A DNA stretch of 64,000 bases from DATAOG01 sp963753685 (GCA_963753685.1 CAVWDE010000008.1:62001-126000), one strand, 5' to 3'. Shown: positions 1 to 10,427, numbered from the stretch's first letter. The notes: a model not told the origin generated them from the sequence alone. Program-made: numbers and translations.

Positions 1-862
1 GCTCGGGCGCCGGCACCGAGAGCTGCGCCTGGGCGACATAGATGCCGGCGACCGCGAACAGCCCGAAGATCGGCTCGCGCAGCTCGTTCATCAGGTTCTC
101 GGCCACCGCCTGCCGGCGCAGCGACCGGCGCAGGGCCTGGGTGCGCCGCTCGAGCAGGCGCACGAAGTTGGCCTCGCGCGCCATCGCCTTGAGCGGCTTG
201 ATGCCGATCAGGGTATCGCTCAGCAGGGTCACGAAGGCCTGGGTGGTGCTCTGCTGCCGGCGGCCGGCCTTCTTGGCGACCCGCACCAGCGGACCGAGGA
301 TGATCAGGATCACGGCGCCGACCGCGATGCCGAGCAAGGCCAGGCGCCAGGAGATCAGGAAGGCGAGGCCGACGTTGACGCCGGTCTCGAGGAGCGCTGC
401 CACGAACATCGTGGCGAGCATGTAGGCGCGCCCGGCGCGGGTCGCGTCCTGGCTCATGGCGTTGGCGAAGCGGCCGACCGGCTGGCGGATGAAATAGGAC
501 CACTTGACCTCGAGCAGGCTCTGCACGAGCTCGGTCCGCAGGTCGGCCGAGACCTCGGCGACCGCGTAGCCGACCCGGACCAGGGCGGCCGACACCAGCA
601 CCGCCTTGCCGATCAGCCCGATCAGCACCAGCAGCAGCAGCGCGCCTAGGGTCGGCTGCAGCCCGACCACGTCCAGCGCGCCGTAGACGATCTTGTGCAC
701 CAGCGTCAGCGGCCCGCCGGTATCGTTCATCAGCAGGGTCAGCACCGGCAGCATGCTCGCCAGACCGAAGCCCTCGACCAGGTTGGCGAACAGCAGGCCG
801 ATCAGCACGTTCCACTTGGAGGCGCCGGGCACACTGAAGAAGACGCGGATGATCCGGCGCAT
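1..862 (-). CDS. ABC exporter, transmembrane domain (3' part outside window)
   Basis: The first 287 codons of a gene whose C-terminal part lies beyond the window edge. The product opens with a short basic N-terminus (MRRIIRVFF) and has several long hydrophobic helices in the arrangement of a type-1 ABC exporter membrane domain. It includes the intracellular-loop stretch with R-x-x-x-A-x-x-Q-D (GRFANAMSQDATRAGRAY) and the later helix-linked FVTLLSDTLIGIKPLKAMAR. The ATP-binding half expected downstream is not visible. It starts 24 bases after lptG on the same strand, so it may be co-transcribed with the LPS-export permeases. An MsbA-like lipid or a peptide substrate is possible; the sequence does not decide. 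Confidence 0.8.
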   Translation of the reverse strand, partial: MRRIIRVFFSVPGASKWNVLIGLLFANLVEGFGLASMLPVLTLLMNDTGGPLTLVHKIVYGALDVVGLQPTLGALLLLVLIGLIGKAVLVSAALVRVGYAVAEVSADLRTELVQSLLEVKWSYFIRQPVGRFANAMSQDATRAGRAYMLATMFVAALLETGVNVGLAFLISWRLALLGIAVGAVILIILGPLVRVAKKAGRRQQSTTQAFVTLLSDTLIGIKPLKAMAREANFVRLLERRTQALRRSLRRQAVAENLMNELREPIFGLFAVAGIYVAQAQLSVPAPE

Positions 863-886
863 CGGCTCAGCCCCGCGGGCGCGCGA

Positions 887-1987
887 TCACGACGGCGTCC
901 CCATCCAGCGACCCGCCGCGGGCCGCCGCTCCTGCTGCAGCATCAGCCAGGCGGCGCTGGCGGCAAACACCGCGAGCGGCGTCCAGGCCGCCAGGACCGG
1001 CGGCAGCAGGCCGAGATCGCCGATCGTCAGCACCAGGCCGTCGAAGGTCCAAGAGACAAAGCCCACCGCCACCCCGATCGCGATCAACCAGCCTTGCGCC
1101 GTACGCCCGCTCAGCGGCCGCGCCAGGGCGACGATGATCAGGATCATCGCGATCGTCGTCGGCGGGGCGGCGAGCCGCGCTTGCAGCCAGAGCTTGTAGC
1201 GGTAGCTTGGTTGAGTTCCAAGCCCGTGCGCCCGAATCACGCGCACGAGCTGACGCAGCGGCGTCTCGCGCGGATCGGCGAGCACCGCCGCGAGCAGCGC
1301 CGGACTGAGACCCTCGGACCAGCGCAGGCGCGCCTCGTGCTCGACCACGCCGGGCCCGATCTGCGATCGGGTCACGTCGTGCAGCGTCCAGGCGCCGTCC
1401 TCGTAGGTGGCGCTCGGCGCCTCGAGCTCGGCCACCAGATTGCCCTCCGGGTCGCGCTCAAAGATGGTCACGCCGTCGAGCCGGCGGGCGCCCGGATCGG
1501 GCGCGCGGATGCGCAGGATGTCGTCGCCCTGGCGCAGCCAGACGCCCGCCTCGGCGTTGTCGGCGGGCGCGTAGTCGCCGATCCCCCAGGCCCGCAGCCT
1601 GGCGACCGCGGACGGCACCGCCTGGTCCTCGATCAGGAACTGGACCACCCCGATCAAGAGGGCGACCGGCAGCACGGCGAGCGCGAGGCGCGCCTTCGAG
1701 ATCCCGGCCGCGGCCATCGCGGTCAGCTCGCTGTGACGCACCAGCTCGGCGAAGGTCAGGACCGCCGCCAGCATCGCGGTGATCGGCAGCAGCAGCGCCA
1801 GGATCTCGGGCAGACGGAGCACCGTGTAGCGCAGGATCGGCAGCAGGACGCTCTCGCTCCTGGCGATCACCTGATCGCCGTTGGCCAGGAAATCGAGGAT
1901 CATCATCAGGGCCGCGAGCCCGAGCAGCAGGACGACCACACGCGCCAGCAGCCGACGCGCGATGTAGCGGCTCAGCACCGAGAGCAT
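887..1987 (-). CDS. lptG: LPS export ABC transporter permease LptG
   Basis: A 366-residue YjgP/YjgQ-family permease. LptG pairs with LptF in the inner membrane and, with the LptB ATPase, extracts lipopolysaccharide toward the LptA bridge. The N-terminus (SRYIARRLLARVVVLLL) is a typical LptG first helix. Three N-terminal helices are followed by a long periplasmic beta-jellyroll region (about 110-270) and three C-terminal helices. The motif ELVRHSELTAMAAAGIS (about 81-97) is the coupling-helix region that contacts LptB. It lies 36 bases downstream of lptF on the same strand. The LptF/LptG assignment rests on gene order and N-terminal similarity. Confidence 0.92.
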   Translation of the reverse strand: MLSVLSRYIARRLLARVVVLLLGLAALMMILDFLANGDQVIARSESVLLPILRYTVLRLPEILALLLPITAMLAAVLTFAELVRHSELTAMAAAGISKARLALAVLPVALLIGVVQFLIEDQAVPSAVARLRAWGIGDYAPADNAEAGVWLRQGDDILRIRAPDPGARRLDGVTIFERDPEGNLVAELEAPSATYEDGAWTLHDVTRSQIGPGVVEHEARLRWSEGLSPALLAAVLADPRETPLRQLVRVIRAHGLGTQPSYRYKLWLQARLAAPPTTIAMILIIVALARPLSGRTAQGWLIAIGVAVGFVSWTFDGLVLTIGDLGLLPPVLAAWTPLAVFAASAAWLMLQQERRPAAGRWMGTPS

Positions 1988-2023
1988 GGGCGCGTCGCCG
2001 TCCGCCCGGCCGCCGCCCGCGCC

Positions 2024-3145
2024 TCAGCCGCGCCGGCGCCGCAGCCGGCGGCCGAGCCAGGGCTGGAGGCACAGCCAGCCGGCGCCGGCCAAAAGCGCCA
2101 GGAAGGGCAGCCAGAGCCCGATCCAGGGGTCGACCAGGGCGCGCTTGGCGAGCGCCTCGCCGAAGTTCAGCGCCTCGTAGTAGAGGATCAGGATCAACAG
2201 GCCGAAAGCGATGCCGCTGCGCTGGCTGCGCAGGCCGCCGGCGAGCGCCAGGGGCGCCGCCAGCAGGGGCAGGATCGGCACCGAGGCGATCAGGGCCAGG
2301 CGGGCATGCAGTTCGGCCGCGATCTCGGTCGCGCTGGGCTCGCTCGCGGCGCTCGCCGGCCGGCTCAGGAGCTCGTCGAGCGTGAGCTCGCGCTGGTCCC
2401 CGCCGCGCGGCCGGAAGGACCCGTCGCTATCGGTGACCACCGGCCAGCTGAGCTTGTCGAAGGCCACGCTGCTCGGCGGACCGTCGGCCGGCAGCTCCGC
2501 CCGCATGCCCTGCTGCAGGATCAGCAGCGGGGTCGGGCTGGCGTCGACCTGGCGCAGCCCGCCGAGCGCGCCGGTGACCACGGTGGCACCGCCATCCGAC
2601 CCGTCCTGATAGACGAACACCTTGGCCAGGCGCAGCCCGTCGGTGGCCAGCGCCGTGTGCTCGGCGAAGAACGTCAGGTCGCCGGCATGCACGAAGGTGC
2701 CGCCGCGCACGGCCGCGGTCAGCGACGCCTCGGCCACCTGCTGCTTGAGCGCGCGGTAGGCGTAGCGGGCCTGCGGGTCGAGCCAGCCGACGATCAGCAG
2801 GGTGATGAGCATCGCCACCACCGCCAGCGCCATGACCGGCACGAGCAGGCGCCCGAGGCTGCGCCCGGCGCCCGCCATGGCGACCAGCTCATGGTCACGT
2901 TTCAGGCGCAGGAAGGTCAAGAGGATCCCGAAGAAGAGCGCGGCCGGCACTGCGATGCTCAAAAAATGCGGCAGCAGCAGGACCAGCATCTGGCCGACAT
3001 AGCTGAACGCCTTGTGCGGATTGGCGACCAGGTCGAACAGTTTGAGAACGCGCTCCAGCAACAGGATCGCGAGCCCGATCGTGGTCATCACCAGCGAGCT
3101 GGTGACGATCTGACGCAGCAGGTAGCGATCGATGATGGTCAACAC
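2024..3145 (-). CDS. lptF: LPS export ABC transporter permease LptF
   Basis: A 373-residue YjgP/YjgQ-family permease, partner of LptG in lipopolysaccharide export. It begins MLTIIDRYLLRQIVTSS, has three N-terminal helices, the cytoplasmic coupling motif RLKRDHELVAMAGAGRS (about 80-96), a periplasmic domain, and three C-terminal helices ending in a basic tail. First gene of the minus-strand run lptF-lptG-ABC exporter. The upstream 170 bases separate it from the tRNA-Val gene and presumably hold the promoter, though I see no clear consensus there. Confidence 0.92.
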   Translation of the reverse strand: MLTIIDRYLLRQIVTSSLVMTTIGLAILLLERVLKLFDLVANPHKAFSYVGQMLVLLLPHFLSIAVPAALFFGILLTFLRLKRDHELVAMAGAGRSLGRLLVPVMALAVVAMLITLLIVGWLDPQARYAYRALKQQVAEASLTAAVRGGTFVHAGDLTFFAEHTALATDGLRLAKVFVYQDGSDGGATVVTGALGGLRQVDASPTPLLILQQGMRAELPADGPPSSVAFDKLSWPVVTDSDGSFRPRGGDQRELTLDELLSRPASAASEPSATEIAAELHARLALIASVPILPLLAAPLALAGGLRSQRSGIAFGLLILILYYEALNFGEALAKRALVDPWIGLWLPFLALLAGAGWLCLQPWLGRRLRRRRG

Positions 3146-3318
3146 CGCGGCGGTTGCCGGTAGCTGACCGGCGTCAGCGCGCTCGGGCCGGGCGGGCTTG
3201 CCCGGACCCTGGCCAAACTAGCTTGCATCACGGTTCTGTCCAGGGGATGGCACGGCTGCCGCCGGCGCGGGACCGGCAGTCACCGACCCCGACCTCGGCC
3301 TGTGGGGTGATGGCGTCA

Positions 3319-3393
3319 TGGTGGGCGGTGCTGGGATTGAACCAGCGACCCCTCGCGTGTGAAGCGAGTGCTCTCCCGCTGAGCTAACCGCCC
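3319..3393 (-). tRNA. tRNA-Val (anticodon CAC), CCA encoded
   Basis: On the minus strand a complete cloverleaf is readable. The acceptor stem GGGCGGT pairs with ACCGCCC. The D arm is GCTCAGCGGGAGAGC. The anticodon stem CTCGC/GCGAG encloses the loop TTCACAC, giving anticodon CAC (valine, GUG codons). The T arm is CTGGTTCAATCCCAG. The 3' end (A plus CCA) is encoded, so the mature sequence is 75 nt. I saw no repeat of the 3' end nearby and no integrase, so there is no sign that it is in use as an attachment site. Confidence 0.95.
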
Positions 3394-4002
3394 GCCCGCG
3401 TCGCCTCGCTATAGGAGGGCCCGTCGGCGAGTGTCAAGCCGCCCCGGGCGCTCTGGTCGGGCCGCCGGCTCCGCCTGCATGCCTCACATCCGTCGCCTCC
3501 GGCCCGGCTCGATGTTGGCGTGCTGGAGATCCATGTCAAGACGATGCCGATCGGGCAGGCGACCCCGACCCGCCAAAACCGCCAACTTTCGACATCCTGG
3601 ATCAAGCCGTTCGCTCAGATGGAGATTGATCTCAGGATCAATCCTTGAGTTTTCTTATTTTCTTCAGGAGACATAGTAAAACTGGCATCAGAAGTGGCGC
3701 CTCCACGCACCGCTTTTGACTACTTCGACGCACAGATGTGAGTTCCTGGGGATTCTGGTCGGTAGAACAACAGTCTCAAATCCGGGGAATTACATTGGAA
3801 TTGGGATTCGCACGGGCACGTCATTGGCAATAGGCTCACACGAGTTCAAGTATCCTAGTCGATGCGCGGAAAAGGAAGACGAGGAAGGCGGCGCGGCCGG
3901 GTCTTCGCGCGACGTGCCACCTGGATGCACCGATCAATCTCCAGTTGTGATGGAGCCGCTGGAGGCAACCGGAGAGGTCGGTTCGACGGCGCCCGCACCC
4001 TG
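3394..4002. other. Intergenic region, locally A+T-richer, no convincing gene
   Basis: 609 bases between the tRNA-Val gene and the end of gph. Roughly 3595-3870 is visibly richer in A+T than its surroundings. Short open frames crossing it have no recognisable protein features. It holds the dyad described at 3624-3643 and presumably the tRNA promoter on its left side. Confidence 0.5.
3624..3660 (+). terminator. Perfect inverted repeat followed by T-rich run; terminator-like
   Basis: GATTGAT and ATCAATC form perfect 7-base arms around a 6-base loop (3624-3643), followed by a T-rich stretch (TTTTCTTATTTTC). This resembles a factor-independent terminator, but the stem is weak in G+C and no gene on the plus strand ends just before it. 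An operator is an alternative. The inner TTGAT/ATCAA halves recall an FNR box, but the spacer is 6 rather than 4. Confidence 0.3.
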
Positions 4003-4683
4003 TCAGCCCCGCCCGCCGAGGCTGACGAGGGCGGCGCCGAGCTCGCTCATGTGGTCGATCACCCGGTCGGCGCCCAGGTCGCGCGCCGGGACCGGCGTGT
4101 AGCCGAAGCTCACCAGCACGCAGGGCACGCCCGCGGCGCGCGCCGTCAGCAGGTCGGTCCGGCTGTCGCCGACCAGCGCCGCGCGGCCGACGTCGACGCC
4201 GAGCCGGGCGAGCACCGCCCGCAGGTGACCGGCATCAGGCTTGCGCACCGGCAGAGCATCACCGCCGATCGCGGCGCCGAAAAAGCGCTCGAGAGCGAGT
4301 GCAGTGAGCAGCCGGTCGGTCGGCGCCTGCGGCTTGTTGGTGCAGACCCCGAGGCGGACCCCGGCCGCCACCAGCTCCTCGAGCGCCGCGACCACGCCCG
4401 CGCACACCTGGTCGAGGCGCACCGGCCACCTGACGTACCGGCGCAGAAACTCCGCGAACAGGGCGTCGAGATCGACCGTTGGCGGCACCCCGCCCGAGGC
4501 CCGCAGGCCGCGCTCCAAGAGCGCCCGCGAGCCGTCGCCGATCATCGGCCGGACCTCGTCCAGATCGAGGCCGGGACGGCCAAGCTCGGCCAGCATCTCG
4601 TTGACCAGGGCGCACAGATCGGGCGCGCTGTCGACCAGGGTGCCGTCGAGATCGAACACGACGGCTTCGAACGGGAGCGTCAA
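4003..4683 (-). CDS. gph: Phosphoglycolate phosphatase (HAD superfamily)
   Basis: About 226 residues, a HAD-superfamily phosphatase that probably hydrolyses 2-phosphoglycolate. Motif I is FDLDGTLVDS (about 8-17) with both catalytic aspartates. Motif II is in VCTNKP, motif III around the Lys of VRKPDAGH, and motif IV is LVGDSRTD. The cap between motifs I and II has the GDGSRALLERGL pattern typical of Gph. I chose the TTG at 4683: it gives the expected short N-terminus and has AAGGA seven bases upstream; no in-frame ATG fits. It is divergent from glmU across 114 bases. Confidence 0.85.
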   Translation of the reverse strand: MTLPFEAVVFDLDGTLVDSAPDLCALVNEMLAELGRPGLDLDEVRPMIGDGSRALLERGLRASGGVPPTVDLDALFAEFLRRYVRWPVRLDQVCAGVVAALEELVAAGVRLGVCTNKPQAPTDRLLTALALERFFGAAIGGDALPVRKPDAGHLRAVLARLGVDVGRAALVGDSRTDLLTARAAGVPCVLVSFGYTPVPARDLGADRVIDHMSELGAALVSLGGRG

Positions 4684-4797
4684 AGGTTTCGTCCTTGCTT
4701 TGCGAGGAGGATCCGATGCGTTAAATACCCAGCAATTTCCCGCCCGCAAAGTGCCGCCCGTCGATCCGTATCGCGGCTGCTCCGAGGTCGAACCGAC

Positions 4798-6138
4798 ATG
4801 CCCGCTCCAGTCACCGTCGTCCTGCTCGCCGCCGGCAAGGGCACGCGCATGCGCTCCGAACGGCCGAAGGTGCTGCATCTTCTGGCCGGCCGGCCGATGA
4901 TCGCGCACGTGCTCGAGACGGCGGCGGCGCTGGCACCCGCGCGCGCCCTGGCGATCCTGGCGCCGGGCATGGACCGGGTCGCGGCCGAGGTCGACCGGGG
5001 CCCGCTGCCGGCGAGGATCGTCCATCAGGAGCCGCAGCTCGGCACCGGCCACGCGCTGATGGCGGCGCGCGCCGAGCTGCCGCCGGCCGGCGAGGTGCTG
5101 GTGCTGTATGCCGATACGCCGCTGGCGACCGCCGAGACCCTGAACCGGCTGCTCGAGGCGCGGCGCGCGGCCAATGCCGCGGTCGCGGTGCTCGGCTTTC
5201 GCCCGCCCGACCCCACCGGCTACGGCCGCCTCGCCTTCGACCAGACCGGCCTCGCCGCCATCGTCGAGGAGCGCTACGCGGACGAGACGCTCAGGCGCGA
5301 GGGCGTGTGCAACGCCGGGATCATGGCGTTCGACGCGGCGAGGCTGTTGTCGCTGCTCGACGCGCTCGAGATCAAGCAGCCCAAGGGCGAGTACTACCTC
5401 ACCGACGTGGTCGAGCACGCCCGGGCGCGGGGCTGGACCTGCGCTGCGATCGAAGGTCCGTACGAGGCCGGGCTCGGCATCAACTCGCAGGCCCAACTCG
5501 CCGAGGCCGAGGCGATCCTGCAGGGTCGGCTGCGGCTCGCGGCCATGGCCGCAGGGGTGACCCTGACCGCGCCTGAGACCGTGTTCCTGGCCGCCGACAC
5601 CGAGCTCGCGGCCGGAGTCGAGGTTGGCCCTTACGTGGTGTTCGGGCCCGGCGTCACGGTCGCCGAGGGCGCTCAGATCCTGCCGTTCTGCCATCTGGTG
5701 GGGGTCCGGATCGAGGCCGGCGCGCGGGTCGGGCCGTTCACCCGGATCCGGCCGGGCGCCGAGATCGGCGAGGGCGCCCACGTCGGCAACTTCGTCGAGA
5801 TCAAGAACGCCAGGCTCGATGCGGGCGCCAAGGCCAACCATCTGAGCTACATCGGCGATGCCCGGGTCGGCGCCAAGAGCAACATCGGCGCCGGCACGAT
5901 CACCTGCAACTACGACGGCGTCGCCAAGTACCGGACCGAGATCGGCGAGGGCGTGTTCGTCGGCTCCAACTCGGCCCTGGTGGCGCCGGTGACGATCGGC
6001 GACGGGGCCTTCGTGGGTGCCGGCAGCACGATCAACCGCGACGTGCCGCCCGGCAGCCTCAGCATCGCCCGCAGCCGCCAGACCGACATCCCGGAGGGCG
6101 CGGCGCGGGTCCGCGCCCGCCGTCGGCCGGGCTCGTAA
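4798..6138 (+). CDS. glmU: Bifunctional GlmU: GlcNAc-1-P uridyltransferase / GlcN-1-P acetyltransferase
   Basis: 446 residues. It makes UDP-GlcNAc for peptidoglycan and LPS in two steps: acetylation of glucosamine-1-phosphate, then uridylylation. The N-terminal pyrophosphorylase domain carries LLAAGKGTRMRSERPKVLH (about 9-27) and a GTGHAL motif. The C-terminal left-handed beta-helix (from about 230) has hexapeptide repeats, the catalytic-His segment NHLSYIGDA and TCNYDG. The start is the ATG before PAPVTVVLLAAG; an open frame continues far upstream but has no coding character. The gene is followed after 47 bases by glmS on the same strand, so the pathway enzymes are probably co-transcribed. 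Confidence 0.95.
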   Translation: MPAPVTVVLLAAGKGTRMRSERPKVLHLLAGRPMIAHVLETAAALAPARALAILAPGMDRVAAEVDRGPLPARIVHQEPQLGTGHALMAARAELPPAGEVLVLYADTPLATAETLNRLLEARRAANAAVAVLGFRPPDPTGYGRLAFDQTGLAAIVEERYADETLRREGVCNAGIMAFDAARLLSLLDALEIKQPKGEYYLTDVVEHARARGWTCAAIEGPYEAGLGINSQAQLAEAEAILQGRLRLAAMAAGVTLTAPETVFLAADTELAAGVEVGPYVVFGPGVTVAEGAQILPFCHLVGVRIEAGARVGPFTRIRPGAEIGEGAHVGNFVEIKNARLDAGAKANHLSYIGDARVGAKSNIGAGTITCNYDGVAKYRTEIGEGVFVGSNSALVAPVTIGDGAFVGAGSTINRDVPPGSLSIARSRQTDIPEGAARVRARRRPGS

Positions 6139-6185
6139 GCCGCCGCCCGGCTCGTAAACCTCCATCTGACGGGAGCGCGTCTGCG

Positions 6186-8009
<1,824 letters not shown>

Positions 8010-8058
8010 CCGCAGGGCTGGGCCGGCGCCGCATCTGCGACACGGCGCAACCATAGTT

Positions 8059-8099
8059 GCACGAGCGCCGGTCGTGCGGGGGCTTCTCTTTATCTTTTG
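8059..8099 (+). terminator. Probable intrinsic terminator after glmS
   Basis: GCACGA (8059-8064) and TCGTGC (8072-8077) pair perfectly around a 7-base loop. A G-run and then a T-rich stretch (CTTCTCTTTATCTTTTG) follow. It is 50 bases past the glmS stop and before the next operon. Confidence 0.45.
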
Positions 8100-8242
8100 T
8101 TAACCAAACGGGGTGATCGTGCCCCTCAGCGCCGGCCACCGGCAATCCCGATCGTGCCCGAGACCTGCAGCGCGCAGGCCGGGACAAGGGGATCCGTCGG
8201 GGCGCGGCGAGCGATCCAACCCCAGCCCCAAGAGAGGCGGTC

Positions 8243-8989
8243 ATGACGGACAGCTTCGCTCCCGCCGCCGCCAGTTTCCCAGCGACCGCCGGCGCGCCCA
8301 TCCTGGCGCCGCGGCAGGGTTTCCTGGCGAACTGGTTCGCCGTCCTGTCGGAGGACGACACGGCGTCCTATCGGTATCTTCTGCTGCTGCGCTTCTTGGT
8401 GCTGAACCTGGTCGCGGCGGCGCTGTTCGGCGCCGCATGCCTGAAGGGCTGGGTCGGCACCGTGTTCCTGGGCGACAGCACCCAATTGGTCACGGTGATC
8501 GCGATCGTGTTCGCCTACGGCCTGTTCACCTGCGGGCGCAAGATCGTGCTGACCAGCATCGACATCAACCAGCTCAAGGAGCCGGGCCGGCGGGCCTCGG
8601 CGCGGGTCGCGCACTACCTGCAGACCATGCAGGGGGGCGATGGCCAGAGCCGCGCGCTGTTCGCCTCGGCGCTCAAGCTCAAGCTCGGCGCGCGCATCGG
8701 GTCGATCCGGCACATCGCCAACAGCCTGGTGTTTCTCGGCCTGATCGGGACCGTGATCGGCTTCATCATCGCGCTCTCGGGCATCGATCCCAAGGCCGCA
8801 GCCGATGTCGAGGCGATTGGCCCGATGGTCTCGACCCTGATCAGCGGCATGTCGGTCGCCCTCTACACGACCCTGGTCGGCGCGGTCCTGAACATCTGGC
8901 TGATGGTCAACTATCGGCTCCTGGAAAGCGGCACGATCACCCTGGTCACCACGATCGTCGAGCTGGGAGAACGCCATGCACGGTCTTGA
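8243..8989 (+). CDS. MotA/TolQ/ExbB-family proton-channel protein
   Basis: 248 residues with four predicted membrane helices (about 43-68, 80-102, 155-182, 193-223). The last two carry the family signature: GLIGTVIGFIIAL in helix 3 and LISGMSVALYTTLVGAVLN in helix 4. Proteins of this family form the pentameric stator or channel that couples ion flow to work in the periplasm, together with a MotB/TolR/ExbD partner. The next gene overlaps by 14 bases and supplies such a partner. No tonB, tolA/pal or flagellar genes are nearby, so this is not an ordinary Ton, Tol or flagellar system. SD-like GAGAGG lies before the ATG. What it powers is unknown. Confidence 0.8.
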   Translation: MTDSFAPAAASFPATAGAPILAPRQGFLANWFAVLSEDDTASYRYLLLLRFLVLNLVAAALFGAACLKGWVGTVFLGDSTQLVTVIAIVFAYGLFTCGRKIVLTSIDINQLKEPGRRASARVAHYLQTMQGGDGQSRALFASALKLKLGARIGSIRHIANSLVFLGLIGTVIGFIIALSGIDPKAAADVEAIGPMVSTLISGMSVALYTTLVGAVLNIWLMVNYRLLESGTITLVTTIVELGERHARS

Positions 8990-9584
8990 GCAGCTCGAGC
9001 CCGACGATGGCGACACCGTTTTCCGCGACGTCATCATGCTGGCGCTGGCCGGGTTCGTGGCCATGGTCATCCTGCTCCTGCCGCACCTCAACCCGCCCGG
9101 CAAGGCCGCCGAGGAGAACACCAGCCCGCCCGGCAACGTGATCGTCGAAGCCCGCTGGCCGGACGAGCTGGATACGGATGTGGATCTCTGGGTCCAGGCG
9201 CCGGGCGACGTGCCGGTCGGCTACTCCAACAAGGGCGGCAAGATCTTCAATCTCCTGCGCGACGACCTCGGCAAGCGGGCCGACGCGACCGGCATGAACT
9301 ACGAGGTGTCGTACTCGCGCGGCATCCCGGCGGGCGAGTACACAGTGAACGTGCATCTGTACCGCAACACGGCCGGCGTGCTGCCGATCCCGGTCACCAT
9401 CGTCACCAGCATCAAGAAGTCGGCCAAGGAGTCGGCGCGCCAAGTGCTGGCGAGCAAGATCGAGCTGGTCCGCGAGGGCGAGGAGCTGACCGTATACCGC
9501 TTCCGCCTGTCCGCGACCGGCGACCTGGTGCCGGGCAGCGTGCACAGCCTGCAGCGCAATCTCCGCACCTGGAGGGCGTCATGA
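8976..9584 (+). CDS. ExbD/TolR-like single-pass protein with DUF2135-like periplasmic domain
   Basis: 202 residues. One N-terminal helix (about 18-38) opens with FRDVIMLALAGFVAMVILL; Asp18 sits where the ion-carrying Asp of ExbD/TolR helices sits. A proline/acidic linker follows, then a beta-rich domain starting WPDELDTDVDLWVQAP (61-76). The alternating acidic DTDVDLWV, then GYSNKGGKI, RDDLG and PAGEYTVNVHLY resemble DUF2135 (YfaP-like) domains, not the usual ExbD fold. It overlaps the upstream channel gene by 14 bases and the next gene by 4 (ATGA). A channel partner with a replaced periplasmic domain is the best reading; the DUF2135 link is by eye. Confidence 0.6.
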   Translation: MHGLEQLEPDDGDTVFRDVIMLALAGFVAMVILLLPHLNPPGKAAEENTSPPGNVIVEARWPDELDTDVDLWVQAPGDVPVGYSNKGGKIFNLLRDDLGKRADATGMNYEVSYSRGIPAGEYTVNVHLYRNTAGVLPIPVTIVTSIKKSAKESARQVLASKIELVREGEELTVYRFRLSATGDLVPGSVHSLQRNLRTWRAS

Positions 9585-10099
9585 CCGAGCTCACCTATCT
9601 GTTCGCTGCGGTCGCCGTCCTGACCGGCGTCATGACCAGTATCAGCGTCTGGGCTCCGCGCCGTCTGGCGATCAAGGTGATGGCCTGTGGCGTGGCGATA
9701 CTACTCCTGCCGACCGCTTATGGCGGCTTCAGCCGATTGCTGAGCATGCCCAAGCCGGTCCAGCTCGAGTGGTGGCTCGGGCATGCGAAGGAAGCGACCG
9801 TTCTGGCGTCGAGCTTCCGCGAGAACAAAGCCATCTACGTGTGGTTGCAAATGAGCGAGGTTTCCGAGCCGCGCGCCTACATTCTGCCGTGGAATCGCGA
9901 TCTCGCGGAGCAGCTCCAGACCGCCCAGCGCGAAGCCTCCGAGAACCAGACCCAGGTCCAGATGCGCCTGCCGTTCGAACCGTCCCTTGAGGATCGGGAG
10001 CCCAAGTTCTACGCCATGCCGCAACCCCAGCTGCCGCCCAAGGATCTCGACCAGGCGCCACCCCAGGTCTATCATCGCCAGGCTCAAAAGGACACGTAG
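9581..10099 (+). CDS. Third gene of channel cassette: membrane protein of unknown family
   Basis: 172 residues, family not recognised. Two N-terminal hydrophobic segments (about 4-22 and 30-48) precede a soluble part with PKPVQLEWWLGHAKEATVL, then ENKAIYVWLQM and AYILPWNRDLAEQL. The tail is rich in Pro and Gln (MPQPQLPPKDLDQAPPQVY) and probably disordered. The ATGA overlap with the ExbD-like gene and the tight order of all three genes imply a joint function, perhaps as an accessory or effector of the ion-driven complex. That role is inference from position only. Confidence 0.6.
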   Translation: MTELTYLFAAVAVLTGVMTSISVWAPRRLAIKVMACGVAILLLPTAYGGFSRLLSMPKPVQLEWWLGHAKEATVLASSFRENKAIYVWLQMSEVSEPRAYILPWNRDLAEQLQTAQREASENQTQVQMRLPFEPSLEDREPKFYAMPQPQLPPKDLDQAPPQVYHRQAQKDT

Positions 10100-10256
10100 C
10101 GGAACGCCACGCGGCATGATCTCGCCCCAGAAGCGGCCCGGCTGTTCCCTTTGCTCCCGCCCCCCGACAGCGGGTGAAAATTGGCTGGCATCTTCGCGTC
10201 AAAGTGCTAATCTCAGCCCAGATCGGCACGGATATCTCTGGGAGAGGAGACCACAA

Positions 10257-10427
10257 GTGTCGCGGGGTCGCCCAACTTCAACAGCTTTGGTGACGGAGTC
10301 CCCGGGGGCGCCGATGTTCTCGGACATTGGGGCGTGGCAGCTTGCGGATGGTGTGTTGTTCAGCGTGCTGTCGTCGTTGGTGGTCTGGGGGATCATCATC
10401 ACCAGCGTGTATCAGGCGCTGACCTAG
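10257..10427 (+). CDS. Small possible membrane protein (56 aa)
   Basis: A GTG-started frame with a good upstream purine run (GGGAGAGGAG, seven bases before the GTG). It encodes a short basic leader and then a segment from Met20 that ends in a clear helix (LSSLVVWGIIITSVY). An ATG at 10314 would give 37 residues. After its TAG stop the same frame stays open and runs into the carrier-like remnant at 10611-10817, so this may be the start of a broken gene rather than an intact small protein. Family not recognised. Confidence 0.3.
   Translation: MSRGRPTSTALVTESPGAPMFSDIGAWQLADGVLFSVLSSLVVWGIIITSVYQALT

Noticed and set aside
3319..3393. tRNA-Val as an integration site
   Set aside because: No integrase, direct repeat of the tRNA 3' end or mobile gene is seen on either side.
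3627..3641. FNR box in the gap after tRNA-Val
   Set aside because: TTGAT and ATCAA are separated by 6 bases, not 4, and no oxygen-related gene is adjacent.
6139..6185. glmS ribozyme or glmS riboswitch
   Set aside because: The gap before glmS is 47 bases, too short for the ribozyme core, and it is not expected in this lineage.
8243..10099. Zorya-type defence system
   Set aside because: Only the MotA-like channel fits. The partner lacks an OmpA/peptidoglycan-binding domain and no helicase or nuclease gene follows.
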